The notes under the pieces were generated by a model. The model made no database searches, was not told the origin of the DNA, and saw only the letters and a program-made list of their open reading frames with translations. The translations under genes and the position numbers were made by a program. Positions 22,855 to 34,791 of a DNA stretch of 64,000 bases are shown in pieces; the stretch's first letter is position 1; each line of letters opens with the position of its first letter. The stretch covers positions 45,373-109,372 of the forward strand of contig JAPCYS010003792.1 in NCBI GenBank assembly GCA_028641055.1, in the 5' to 3' direction. The stretch is from Alopecurus myosuroides. Taxonomy: Eukaryota; Streptophyta; Magnoliopsida; Poales; Poaceae.

Positions 22855-25800
22855 TGTCGCACCCGGACTTCTAGGGGATACTCACAGTCCGTCAAACAGT
22901 AGATAAATGGCTTACGGGGCATACCGGCACCCGCATCTCAATATGAGCAGGCCAACACGTAAACGTGTGACAACCATTATCTTACTATTCATCGTCTGCG
23001 CAAACCATCCCGTAGAAATCCAGATACTTCCGTTGACGTACTTCAAAACATACACACATGGTACGTCAACGGCTTTGAACAAAGGATATCACAACAGATC
23101 TCTACGACACAAAAGATTGAAATAACTTGCAAATGGCTCTCATTAGAGCAGAGATAGCAAATACAATCATTCAGAGACACATGCCCAACAATACATCATT
23201 ACAATACAGCGGAAGCATTCAACATGTCTGAGTACAGACAAGAACCAAATAGCCTAAGAGGCCGGAAACAAACAGACGGAGCCCATCCACGAAGTCTCGG
23301 ATCCTGCCCGTCCGCTATCTACTCGTCAGCATCTCGTCATAGTCCACGTAGTAGCCACCATGGGATCCTCGGAAACGTAGGTCTCGGAAACCACAGCCCC
23401 AAAGGGGTCAGTACATAAACGTACTGGCAAGCAAGACTCACAATTCACCAAAGTGTAACCCGTCAACACCAAGCACAGATGCTTTGGGTTTCAACGGAAG
23501 GAAGGGAAATAAAAGAGGCTGCAACTGCTGCTCTAACCAACTACAGAGATTCTATCCCACTTCCGGCTAACAGAAAGGAGATACGATCGAGGATTGTAAC
23601 CAACTAAAGATAACTTCAAACAACCCATCCTGGATCTCGCCCCTTATCCAAAGAAGCAATCCGAGGATAACTCACACAGTTGAAATAATGATGGTTCAAA
23701 TTATTGTGTCAATAAGCCTATTACTAGTCAAGTTATTAATCATTGGGTGTAAAGTTGTTAATCATTAGGTTTAAGTTGTCCTGAGTACTTGTTAGCCAGT
23801 ACTTTCACCAAGTAATCCATAACCGCGAAAACACGGCTTCTCGAGAAGATTATCCCTGCAGGGTTGCACCAATTTGGCCGTACACGCATGAATAACCCGC
23901 CAGATGGAAAGGCCCTTCCACCAAGCGGGCACTCAACACAACTCAACTCTTCTCCGCATCAAGCCCAAAAACCTTGGGCGCACGGCTAATCGAGCCCAGA
24001 TGAAAATGACCCTCATAGCACTCTAAGAACGTGTCCCCCTATATGCCGACTAGAAAAGTTCCACCCTGGCCTGGGCTCGCAAAAACATGCATGCGGCAAA
24101 TGGAAAACACGAACTAAATGAGGCGATTTGGACGAGATGCGAATCGAATCAAATTGAGGGGGCGCCCATACTCGCTCCCACATGCGGTTAGTGTGCTCAT
24201 CATGGATCAGTAGACAAGACCCTTTTCCTATTAGGGTCGACACTAGCAGGCCTCAAAACCACACAGGGCCTCCTGCCGTGCCTTATCATCAAATTATTAT
24301 TATTACCATTAGCATTGACAGGATGATTGATTAACATCGAGCCCACCAGAACATAAATAAGTAGTAACAGAAAGTAACGGGTAACAGACTCGAGCAAAAC
24401 AACCTAAGCATGCTAGTAAGACACGGCTCAAACAACGGGTTATAGGAGTGGAGGTGAGGCAATATCAGGGTTAAGGGATTCATGTGATGGGTTTCGTAAC
24501 AGAAACATCTACTACTAAGCTAGCAGAAATAGACAACGAAAGTATCGGTAACCAATGTTGAAAGGAACACAGTGGTTCATGTGAGTGATAACTTGCCTGC
24601 AAACCCAGTAGCCTGGTACTGAGCTAACTCCTTAGAAGGGGTGTCGTAAGGATCGTCGGTCTCAACGTCGTCGTGTACCCGGAAAGAAGCAAACAAATAA
24701 TGCAGAAATATAAACAATCATTATCATGGCATTGTGCACAATCAAGATGATGCATGGCAAGTTAATGGTTGCATCAAATAAACTAAGTGACATGTAACAC
24801 AATTAAGATGGACCCCTATGCAATTTTGAGTTGCATAAGAAAAAGGGTCCATGAATTAAGTGGAACAAATGATTTGCAATTAATTATTATGTGGAAGTTG
24901 TTAGCATGATGCATGCATGATGACAACAACAAAATAACAATGAATAACAATAATAGATGCAAGTGAAAAGGAATTTAACAAGTGAAGTTATTTGTTAAGT
25001 TTGGAAAGTTTGGTTACTTAAACATGTCACACAAGTATTTGTTGTTTTCATCAAGTTAAAGTGTGCAAAACAATTAGCAAAATTTATATTTGAAAAGAAC
25101 ATCAAATTTTAGTTGGATTACATGTTTCACTTGTTGAAAAAGGATTTCAAATAAATTATTTATGAATTAAACAAGTTTAAGCAAGAATTAAATGAATTTA
25201 ATTCAACATGAACTTATTTGAATTCTTATTTGTTCAAAACATTAAACCAAATTCATATTTCAAAGTTATACTTTTAGGGCTTGAAAACATATTTTATATG
25301 TCCCAAAAGAATTTGTTTTGATCAAGTTATGAATTTAAACAATATTAAATGAATTAAATAAGGTTTAAAATTTTAACCTTTTAATTATTCAAAACATGGA
25401 ACAAATTTTATATTTGAAAAGGTGGTTTAACTTTGCATGGAGAACATATTTATTTGTGGAAATTGGATTTAAAATGAGCAAGTTATTATTTTGGCAATTT
25501 TAAATGCATTAAACAAGAAACAGTTGTTTTCAGCAATTTAAATTATTCAAAACAGCAAACAAAATTTATATTTGGAAAGTACATGAAAAATTGATTGGAA
25601 AACATATTTGGTTTGTGGAATTTGGAATTTTTATGCTCAAGTTATGAATTTTGCAATTTTAAGTGAATTTGACAAGTTTTCAAATATTGCACCAATTTAA
25701 AATATTCAAAACAGTAAAAAAAATTTATATTTGGAAAGAACATTTAATTTGGGACAGAAAACATATTTAAAAAGTTAAAATTGAGGTGGGATGAATTTCT

Positions 25801-28046
25801 TATGCAATTTACAAAATATAGTGCAAATCTGCCATTTTTCTAAGGAACCAGGGACTTGGAAAAAAAATATTTGCAGGGGCTAGATTAATGTGCAAGGGCC
25901 TAGTTGTGATTTCTGGTAAAGTTCTGTGACAAACAAACAATTAAAAAAAGTTGGTTTTTAATTGAGGGGGTGGGATCGAACCCAAGCCCTCTGCTTCGGT
26001 GGGCAAAGGGCTAACCAGTGGGACTGCTGCTGTGTTTTGGTGAGAAGGGGATGCGGTGGGGGGTTAAGGTTCAGAACTGCAACTTCTGAACCTAACGAAA
26101 AATACCAGCAAAAGGTGGGGTGCGGGACTCGAACCCGCGACCTGAGGGTTCGCTGCGCGCAGAGTCTCTGCCAGTGCGGTGCTGTGCTTCTGTTTGAAAG
26201 GAAAGGGGAGCGGGAAAGTTATGTTGTTGCTTCGACTTTAACTGAAATTTTATAGATCGAGATCCAGAGTTCAGACACAGAACACAAATGGGCGAGGGCA
26301 AACGACGTCGACCAGAACAGGGCGGCGCTCGTGTGATGCGATGTGTGGTGAGGTGTAGGCGTGGGTGCGTGCTTCAAAGGTGGGTGCACGCACAGGCGGA
26401 CGAGCGCTGGAGTAGGAGCTCCCCCTTCTTTTCTTTCTCCCGTCCATGGTATCCATGGCCTCCAATGGTACAACACACGAGAACGACATACCGATGATGC
26501 GAAACTGCAGGTAAAGGGTCAGGGATCGAACGAGGCCTCACCTTGATGCTGTTAGTGACGTTGTACGCTCGAGAAGACCTGGATCAACGAATTTCGCTAG
26601 GGAAGCTCGCTGGCCGGCGTGGGAGAAGGGGATGTCGCCGTCGTTGAGGTCCATCTTGCGCCAATTCCCTATATGTGGACGATGTAGACGTTGCAACGGT
26701 GCTCTTGTGGCCTTGTACTAGCTCGCGTTCGACTGGAGAAGTCTGGCACCGTCGGTCATGGCCATGTCCATGAGGTGCTTGATGGTGGAAGAAAGAAAAA
26801 GGAGCAGAAAAGATCTGGTGGCGGCGGAACGGAGAGGAGAAAGAAGCTAGGGTTCCTGGGACGCTTCCGGGATAGATAAGGAGGTGGAGAGGGGTCCAGA
26901 AGGTGGTGCTGGTGCTCTCCTCGGAGGAAAACGACAGGAGGGAGGGTCACCTCCTTCTCGTGCTCGTACGGACACAGAGAAGAAGAGGTGAGGTGGGCTG
27001 TAAGGGGAGATGGGCTGGGCAGGTTGATGATGGGCTGTGTTTTCTCCCCCCTCTAAACCATTTCTTTTTACAATTTCGGTTTGTTTTATTTTTTTTTGTA
27101 GAGAACCAAATGGAAGAAAAGATAAGATTTTGAGCTTTAAAATTTAGGGAAAAAATCAGGGGGTTTTGTTAGCTCAACATCTACCCCATGACAACTTGGT
27201 TTTTGGAAATTTTAAAAACTATTTGCTGTTTTGTCATTTGGTTTGAATTTAAATAACTTGCAACTTAATTGAGTAATAAAGAAAACAACAAAGATAATAG
27301 GGTGAACCCTATTATTAAAGTGATTAAAATTGTTAGAATAGTTTGTTAGTTTTCAGGACTTGGAAGTTGGTGCTGTTTGAACTTGGATTATGTGATTGAA
27401 TTTTATTATTAAAGGTTATTGACAATATTGTTTTAGGAATAGGGTGATCAAAGCATTTAATTGGAAACAAAGAGCACAAAAAGGTTTGGATATTTTATAA
27501 TTTCAAAAGAGGTGATGTTTAGTGAGTTGGTTTGAATTTGAAAGCAATTTGGGAAGTAATTGATTAATATTGAAAACAAAGATCTTAATAGGGTGAACCC
27601 TATGTTAAATTTGATTAAAGTAGTTGATTTGATTAGATAATGTTCATAAGTTCAAAGTTGTTCTGTTGATGCATTTGATTTGAAATTGAAGGTGATTGGA
27701 TTTAATTGATTGAATAAAACCAACAATTTAATAAGTGAACATTATGGAAGAAAACAATTTTGGGAAATATTTAATTGAAATGAAAGCACCATTTTATTGT
27801 TGATCAATGTGGAAATAACATGAGAACAATTGGGTTGTTGTTATTTGTTATTTTTATTCCAAAAGTTGTAACAGAGCAAGTATGAAAACAAGGCATTTGA
27901 AATTGTTTGAGTTTCATTGTGAAAACAAAGAATAACAGATGCAAAACAAAAGGAACAAATGCAACAATATGATGACATGATGCAATACCTTAATAACAAG
28001 AAATCAAACATTCTAAATGGTAGGTTTTCATACTTGGGCTGTTACA
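22855..28046 (-). repeat. Left (3') LTR of the gypsy deletion derivative
   Basis: In element orientation it begins TGTAACAGCCC and ends GGGTGCGACA. It is 5,192 bp against 5,223 bp for the partner. Differences seen by eye include many one- or two-base length differences. It is AT-rich at 24700-25950 and 27100-28040, with a GC-rich core at 26250-27050. The small open frames within it recur in the other LTR and are not genes. Confidence 0.88.
25962..26138 (-). other. Two tRNA-3'-half-like sequences (Pol III B-box-like) in the left LTR
   Basis: On the minus strand, 26138-26122 reads as a perfect T-arm: GCGGG stem, TTCGAGT loop, CCCGC. It is preceded by an AGGTC variable-loop-like stretch and followed by CACCCCACC and TTTT. 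About 150 bp further on, 25983-25966 gives a second B-box-like GGGTTCGATCCC. The anticodon arm does not pair, so neither is a real tRNA gene. Both recur in the other LTR at 32269-32285 and 32118-32130. Confidence 0.5.
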
Positions 28047-28050
28047 AAAC

Positions 28051-28060
28051 GCCCCCCCTT
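28051..28060 (-). promoter_or_regulatory. Polypurine tract of the gypsy deletion derivative
   Basis: On the minus strand, AAGGGGGGGC lies four bases before the 3' LTR start TGTAACAGCC. Confidence 0.75.
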
Positions 28061-28062
28061 GA

Positions 28063-28600
28063 AGGAATCGCGCCCCAAGATTCCTACTGAGAAAAGAAAA
28101 GGTCCGGATACTTCTTGGGAAGATCCACTTGAGCTGTGACACGTGAAACACATCGTGCACATTGGATAGTTTCTGGAATTTCAAAACGATAGGCAACCCT
28201 GGCAACTCTTCTGGAAAGATGTCAGGGAATTTGGAAACCACCGGAACATTTTCAAGTAAGGGAGAGGTTTTGTATCGAGGGTGTATAGCTGGATAAAACT
28301 TGATTCATTTGAAGAATAGACTATCTGGAATGTGGTGCTTCAGGAATGCTTCCTCGAAACAACCCCAGGTGATAGGAATGCCAGCTCTCATAGCCCGGAA
28401 GTTTTGGAAACAACAACAACCTTTCTGGCCAGATAGACTTGATATTTGGGAAGTTTTTATTAGACGCCGGTAGAAGAATTGAATTGGAAAACAACAACAA
28501 GATTTCAACGGACGAAAAGGATGTTGAGAAGAACAGGATTTCAACATCGGGGAAAACGAGAACAAAACTCCTGAGGTAGTACGGAAAACCCATCCGGGCT
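28063..28600 (-). pseudogene. Fused gag-pol remnant of the gypsy deletion derivative
   Basis: One minus-strand frame with a single internal TGA (28305-28307) runs through three recognisable pieces: a gag segment (ITWGCFEEAFLKHHIP, about 28370-28320), the conserved pol start before the RT domain (SKFPDIFPEELPGLP, about 28240-28195), and the integrase C-terminal segment (LSNVHDVFHVSQLKW, about 28175-28125) ending NLGARFLQGG. Protease, RT, RNase H and the integrase core are gone, as is most of gag. Frame continuity across the joins suggests precise deletions, perhaps template switching during reverse transcription. The stretch 28600-28950 is leader sequence with no clear coding. Confidence 0.7.
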
Positions 28601-28956
28601 TCTAAAGGATCAATATCTACTGCTTAAGGAATAGAGGATCTGCTTCCGCGGCTTACACGCCTCCGTTCTCAATCGTGAGTAGGCAACATGATAAATCATG
28701 TCACAACCACCTCCATTCCTATGGTCTAGTAGATATAACCATCCTAGAGAAACCAGAATTTGTGAAATCCTAACTTGAAAGTTTAGATGAGAGTAGAAAA
28801 ACAACGTTGCACTTCCTTACCAGAAAAGGGTGGGTGGGTGGGGAAAGAAGAAAAATGGCAGAATTCCTACTCTCGCGTTTCATTTTTTCCTATATAGCTA
28901 CAAAATAGTTTCTAGACTCAACTGCGACCAGTAAAATGGGATCCTACAGGCAGACA

Positions 28957-28969
28957 GGCTCTGATACCA
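28957..28969 (-). promoter_or_regulatory. Primer binding site (initiator tRNA-Met) of the gypsy deletion derivative
   Basis: TGGTATCAGAGCC on the minus strand begins two bases after the 5' LTR end; it is the standard initiator-methionine tRNA complement. Confidence 0.85.
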
Positions 28970-28971
28970 TT

Positions 28972-31900
28972 TGTCGCACCCAGACTTCTAGGGGATACTC
29001 ACAGTCCGTCAAACAGTAGATAAATGGCTTACGAGGCATACCGGCACCCGCATCTCAATATGAGCAGGCCAACACGTAAACGTGTGACAACCATTATCTT
29101 ACTATTCATCGTCTGCGCAAACCATCCCGTAGAAATCCAGATACTTCCGTTGACGTACTTCAAAACATACACACATGGTACGTCAACGGCTTTGAACAAA
29201 GGATATCACAAAAGATCTCTACGACACAAAAGATTGAAATAACTTGCAAATGGCTCTCATTAGAGCAGAGATAGCAAATACAATCATTCAGAGGACACAT
29301 GTCCCAACAATACATCATTACAATACAGCGGAAGCATTCAACATGTCTGAGTACAGACAAGAACCAAATAGGCCTAAGAGGCCGGAAACAAACAGACGGA
29401 GCCCATCCACGAAGTCTCGGATCCTGCCCGGGTCCGCTATCTACTCGTCAGCAGTCTCGTCATACTCCACGTAGTAGCCACCATGGGGATCCTCGGAAAC
29501 GTAGGTCTGCGGAAACCACAGCCCCAAAAGGGTCAGTACATAAACGTACTGGCAAGCAAGACTCACAATTCACCAAAGTGTAACCCGTCAACACCAAGCA
29601 CAGATGCTTTGGGTTCAACGGAAGGAAGGGGATATAAAAGAGGCTGCAACTGGCTGCTCTAACCAACTACAGAGATTCTACCACTTCCGGCTAACATAAA
29701 GGAGATACGATCGAGGATTGTAACCAACTGAAAGATAACTTCAAACAAACCCATCCTGGATCTCGCCCCTTATCCAAAGAAGCAATCCGAGGATAACTCA
29801 CACAGTTGAAATAATGATGGTTCAAATTATTGTGTCAATAAGCCTATTACTAGTCAAGTTATTAATCATTGGGTGTAAAGTTGTTAATCATTAGGTTTAA
29901 GTTGTCCTGAGTACTTGTTAGCCAGTACTTTCACCAAGTAATCCATAACCGCGGAAAACGGCTTCTCGAGAAGATTATCCCTGCAGGGTTGCACCAATTT
30001 GGCCGTACACGCATGAATAACCCGCCAGATGGAAAGGCCCTTCCACCAAGCGGGGCACTCAACACAACTCAACTCTTCTCCGCATCAAGCCCAAAGAACC
30101 TTGGGCGCACGGCTAATCGAGCCCAGAAGAAAATGGACCCTCGTAGCACTCTAAGAACGTGTCCCCCTATATGCCGACTAGAAAAGTTCCACCCTGGCCT
30201 GGGCTCGCAAAAACATGCATGCGGCAAATGGAAAACACGAACTAAATGAGGCGATTTGGACGAGATGCGAATCGAATCAAATTGAGGGGGGCGCCCATAC
30301 TCGCTTCCCACATGCGGTTAGTGCGCTCATCATGGATCAGTAGACAAGACCCTTTTCCTATTAGGGTCGACACTAGCAGGCCTCAAAACCACACAGGGCC
30401 TCCTGCCGGTGCCTTATCATCAAATTATTATTATTACCATTAGCATTGACAGGATTTATTGATTAACATCGAGCCCCCAGAACATAAATAAGTAGTAACA
30501 GAAAGTAACGGGTAACAGACTCGAGCAAAACAACCTAAGCATGCTAGTAAGACACGGGCTCAAACAACGGGGTTATAGGAGTGGAGGTGAGGCAATATCA
30601 GGGTTAAGGGATTCATGTGATGGGTTCGTAACAGAAACATCTACTACTAAGGCTAGCAGAAATAGACAACGGAAAGTATCGGTAACCAATGTTGAAAGGA
30701 ACATAGTGGTTCATGTGAGTGATAACTTGCCTGCAAACCCAGTAGCCTGGTACTGAGCTAACTCCTTAGAAGGGGTGTCGTAAGGATCGTCGGTCTCAAC
30801 GTCGTCGTGTACCCGGAAAGAAGCAAACAAATAATGCAGAAATATAAACAATCATTATCATGGCATTGTGCACAATCAAGATGATGCATGGCAAGTTAAT
30901 GGTTGCATCAAATAAACTAAGTGACATGTAACACAATTAAGATGGACCCCTATGCAATTTTGAGTTGCATAAGAAAAAGGGTCCATGAATTAAGTGGAAC
31001 AAATGATTTGCAATTAATTATTATGTGGAAGTTGTTAGCATGATGCATGCATGATGACAACAACAAAATAACAATGAATAACAATAATAGATGCAAGTGA
31101 AAAGGAATTTAACAAGTGTGGAAGTTATTTGTTAAGTTTGGAAAGTTTGGTTACTTAAACATGTCACACAAGTATTTGTTGTTTTCATCAAGTTAAAGTG
31201 TGCAAAACAATTAGCAAAATTTATATTTGAAAAGAACATCAAATTTTAGTTGGATTACATGTTTCACTTGTTGAAAAAGGATTTCAAATAAATTATTTAT
31301 GAATTAAACAAGTTTAAGCAAGAATTAAATGAATTTAATTCAAACATGAACTTATTTGAATTCTTATTTGTTCAAAACATTAAACCAAATTCATATTTCA
31401 AAAGTTTATACTTTTAGGGCTTGAAAACATATTTTATATGTCCCAAAAGAATTTGTTTTGATCAAGTTATGAATTTAACAATATTAAATGAATTAAATAA
31501 GGTTTAAATTATTTAACCACTTTTAATTATTCAAAACATGGAACAAATTTTATATTTGAAAAGGTGGTTTAACTTTGCATGGAGAACATATTTTATTTGT
31601 GGAAATTGGATTTAAAATGAGCAAGTTATTATTTTGGCAATTTTAAATGCATTAAACAAGAAACAGTTGTTTTCAGCAATTTAAATTATTCAAAACAGCA
31701 AACAAAATTTATATTTGGAAAGTACATGAAAAATTGATTGGAAAACATATTTGGTTTGTGGAATTTGGAATTTTTATGCTCAAGTTATGAATTTTGCAAT
31801 TTTAAGTGAATTTGACAAGTTTTCAAATATTGCACCAATTTAAAATATTCAAAACAGTAAACAAATTTTATATTTGGAAAGAACATTTAATTTGGGACAG

Positions 31901-34194
31901 AAAACATATTTAAAAAGTTAAAATTGGAGGTGGGATGAATTTCTTATGCAATTTACAAAATATAGTGCAAATCTGCCATTTTTCTAAGGAACCAGGGACT
32001 TGGAAAAAAAATATTTGCAGGGGCTAGATTAATGTGCAAGGGCCTAGTTGTGATTTCTGGTAAAGTTCTGTGACAAACAAACAATTAAAAAAAGTTGGTT
32101 TTTAATTGAGGGGGTGGGGGATCGAACCCAAGCCCTCTGCTTCGGTGGGCAAAGGGGCTAACCAGTGGGACTGCTGCTGTGTTTTGGTGAGAAGGGGATG
32201 CGGTGGGGGGTTAAGGTTCAGAACTGCAACTTCTGAACCTAACGAAAAATACCAGCAAAAGGTGGGGTGCGGGACTCGAACCCGCGACCTGAGGGTTCGC
32301 TGCGCGCAGAGTCTCTGCCAGTGCGGTGCTGTGCTTCTGTTTGAAAGGAAAGGGGAGCGGGGAAAGTTATGTTGTTGCTTCGACGTTTAACTGAAATTTT
32401 ATAGATCGAGATCCAGAGTTCAGATACAGAACACAAACGGGTGAGGGCAAACGACGTCGACCAGAACAGGGCGGCGCTTGTGTGATGCGATGTGTAGTGA
32501 GGTGTAGGCGTGGGTGCGTGCTTCAAAGGTGGGTGCACGCACAGGCGGACGAGCGCTGGAGTAGGAGCTCCCCCTTCTTTTCTTTCTCCCGTCCATGGTA
32601 TCCATGGCCTCCAATGGTACAACACACGAGAACGACATACCGATGATGCGAAACTGCAGGTAAAGGGTCAGGGATCGAACGAGGCCTCACCTTGATCCTG
32701 TTAGTGACGTTGTACGGCTCGAGAAGACCTGGATCAACGGAATTTCGCTAGGGAAGCTCGCTGGCCGGCGTGGGAGAAGGGGATGTCGCCGTCGTTGAGG
32801 TCCATCTTGCGCCAATTCCCTATATGTGGACGATGTAGACGTTGCAACAGTGCTCTTGTGGCCTTGTACTAGCTCGCGTTCGACTGGAGAAGTCTGGCAC
32901 CGTCGGTCATGGCCATGTCCATGAGGTGCTTGATGGTGGAAGAAAGAAAAAGGAGCGGAAAAGATCTGGTGGCGGCGGAACGGAGAGGAGAAAGAAGCTA
33001 GGGTTCCTGGGATGCTTCCGGGATAGATAAGGAGGTGGAGAGGGGTCCAGAAGGTGGTGCTGGTGCTCTCCTCGGAGGAAAACGACAGGAGGGAGGGTCA
33101 CCTCCTTCTCGTGCTCGTACGGACACAGAGAAGAAGAGGTGAGGTGGGCTGTAAGGGGAGATGGGCTGGGCAGGTTGATGATGGGCTGTGTTTTCTCCCC
33201 CCTCTAAACCATTTCTTTTTACAATTTCGGTTTGTTTTTTTTTTTTGTAGAGAACCAAATGGAAGAAAAGATAAGATTTTGAGCTTTAAAATTTAGGGAA
33301 AAAATCAGGGTTAGCTCAACATCTACCCCATGACAACTGGTTTTTGGAAATTTTAAAAACTATTTGCTGTTTTGTCATTTGGTTTGAATTTAAATAACTT
33401 GCAACTTAATTGAGTAATAAAGAAAACAACAAAGATAATAGGGTGAACCCTATTATTAAAGTGATTAAAATTGTTAGAATAGTTTGTTAGTTTTCAGGAC
33501 TTGGAAGTTGGTGCTGTTTGAACTTGGATTATGTGATTGAATTTTATTATTAAAGGGTTATTGACAATATTGTTTTAGGAATAGGGTGATCAAAGCATTT
33601 AATTGGAAACAAAGAGCACAAAAAGGTTTGGATTATTTTTATAATTTCAAAAGAGGTGATGTTTAGTGAGTTGGTTTGAATTTGAAAGCAATTTGGGAAG
33701 TAATTGATTAATATTGAAAACAAGATCTTAATAGGGTGAACCCTATGTTTAAATTTGATTAAAGTAGTTGATTTGATTAGATAATGTTCATAAGTTCAAA
33801 GTTGTTCTGTTTGATGCATTTGATTTGAAATTGAAGGTGATTTGGGATTTAATTGATTGAATAAAACCAACAATTTAATAAGTGAACATTATGGAAGAAA
33901 ACAATTTGGGAAGATATTTAATTGAAATGAAAGCACCATTTTATTTGTTGATCAATGTGGAAATAACATGAGAACAATTGGGTTGTTGTTATTTGTTATT
34001 TTTATTCCAAAAGTTGTAACAGAGCAAGTATGAAAACAAGGCATTTGAAATTGTTTGAGTTTCATTGTGAAAACAAAGAATAACAGATGCAAAACAAAAG
34101 GAACAAATGCAACAATATGATGACATGATGCAATACCTTAATAACAAGAAATCAAACATTCTAAATGGTAGGTTTTCATACTTGGGCTGTTACA
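28972..34194 (-). repeat. Right (5') LTR of the gypsy deletion derivative
   Basis: Start and end are as in the left LTR. It carries the same tRNA-like segments (32118-32130 and 32269-32285) and the same GC-rich core (32450-33200). Near-identity with the left copy shows a recent insertion. Confidence 0.88.
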
Positions 34195-34364
34195 CACCAT
34201 AACTTCGTCGCGTGGGCGATTGGACTGCCCCGCCGGCGCGTGTCGTCTTGACTGACCGGAGGCGTCAATACGCGCTGCAGCCGAGATGATGAGGACGACA
34301 TGCCTCTCTCACTGACAGGGGAAGCAGGGAATTTCTTTCGCGCGGGGGGCGGCTGGAGATGCTC

Positions 34365-34759
34365 TAAGAATAGGAAAAACTTGGAATGTAATTGGACTGT
34401 AGTTCCATGGATGGAAACTTCTTATTTAGTTCAGAGGGTATAGATGTCCACTTTGGATATTATTTTCTCGAGATGGTTATTAAAGAAGTTGCGAAAAATG
34501 GGGGTCTTCATACACATATAAGTTTAGCCTAATGATGACTAGGCAAAAAAAAAGGGACACAATTCTTGACCGTAGTTCTATCCCATCAAATACGTTCAAC
34601 CTGTCTAGAGACAACTTTTTTTCCGTCAGTGAAATTCACCTTGGCCCTAAAACCTATTCAGTAAAACTCCGTAGCAATGCACCGTTAGGGTTATACGAGT
34701 CGATCGACTTTGGAGCATGTTTGGATCATGCCAACATTTTTCGTCCAAATGTTTATCTT
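34365..34759 (+). other. Helitron H1 right segment
   Basis: These bases run from the right Harbinger duplication (TAA) to the H1 terminal hairpin. One 88-codon open frame at 34532-34798 runs across the hairpin and matches nothing I know. No other feature is visible. Confidence 0.4.
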
Positions 34760-34791
34760 CCCGTTGCAATGCACGGGCATGTTTGCTATAG
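34760..34791 (+). other. Decayed Helitron 3' terminus (H1)
   Basis: The hairpin CCCGT/ACGGG at 34760-34777 is followed by CATGTTTGCTATAG and then T. The hairpin matches the H2 terminus closely; the CTAG end appears altered by a TA insertion. Confidence 0.5.

Larger units (their letters stand above)
22855..34194 (-). mobile_element. Ty3/gypsy deletion derivative with 5.2-kb LTRs and a 925-bp interior
   Basis: The LTRs at 22855-28046 and 28972-34194 are near-identical, with a perfect 5-bp target duplication CACCA (22850-22854 and 34195-34199). Orientation is minus: the primer binding site is next to the right LTR and the polypurine tract next to the left. The 925-bp interior retains fragments of gag, the pol start and the integrase C-terminus joined by deletions. 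In proportions it is like a LARD taken to an extreme. It must depend on an autonomous relative for all enzymes. It split the Harbinger-like element recently. Confidence 0.88.
22037..34301 (-). pseudogene. Decayed hypothetical gene inside the Harbinger-like element, interrupted
   Basis: On the minus strand a frame starts with ATG at 34301 (MSSSSSRLQRVLTPP), reaches 34195, is interrupted by the retrotransposon, and resumes at 22849. Downstream are basic segments, an RVAEIEEIRARMSPEERRQ segment, a KEEPKEAPPRQ segment and an acidic end DDDYTKIYKDLGLN with stop at 22037-22039. Stops and frameshifts interrupt it. I do not recognise a domain; the serine-rich start and acidic tail look like a grass-specific repetitive hypothetical protein. 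No function is proposed. Confidence 0.45.
21829..34364 (-). mobile_element. PIF/Harbinger-like element, split by a retrotransposon
   Basis: The termini are inverted: GAGCATCTCC followed by a GCCCCCC run at the left, and the complement at the right. TAA lies directly outside on both sides (21826-21828 and 34365-34367), as for PIF/Harbinger. After subtracting the retrotransposon at 22855-34194 and one 5-bp duplication, the native element is about 1.2 kb. It has no transposase, so it is a non-autonomous element carrying one decayed minus-strand frame. Confidence 0.72.
7168..34791 (+). mobile_element. Helitron H1, disrupted by three later insertions
   Basis: The 5' end TCTTTACCTAATAATAAAG is preceded by A and is nearly identical to the 5' end of Helitron H2. 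The proposed 3' end at 34760-34791 has an 18-nt hairpin (CCCGT/ACGGG) and a decayed CTAG-like tail followed by T. Native segments are 7168-8264, 10086-10380, 21458-21828 and 34365-34791, about 2.2 kb in all; no Rep/helicase is present, so it is non-autonomous. The segment 7280-8140 is GC-rich with short overlapping frames on both strands and may be captured gene sequence, but I recognise no protein. The pairing of the two ends is inferred. Confidence 0.5.

Noticed and set aside
25962..26138. A functional tRNA gene
   Set aside because: Only the T-arm and part of the acceptor side fit; the anticodon stem does not pair.
26092..26301. Small frames with GTRTRDL-like peptides as coding genes
   Set aside because: They are the antisense of a tRNA-like T-arm inside an LTR and are present in both LTR copies.
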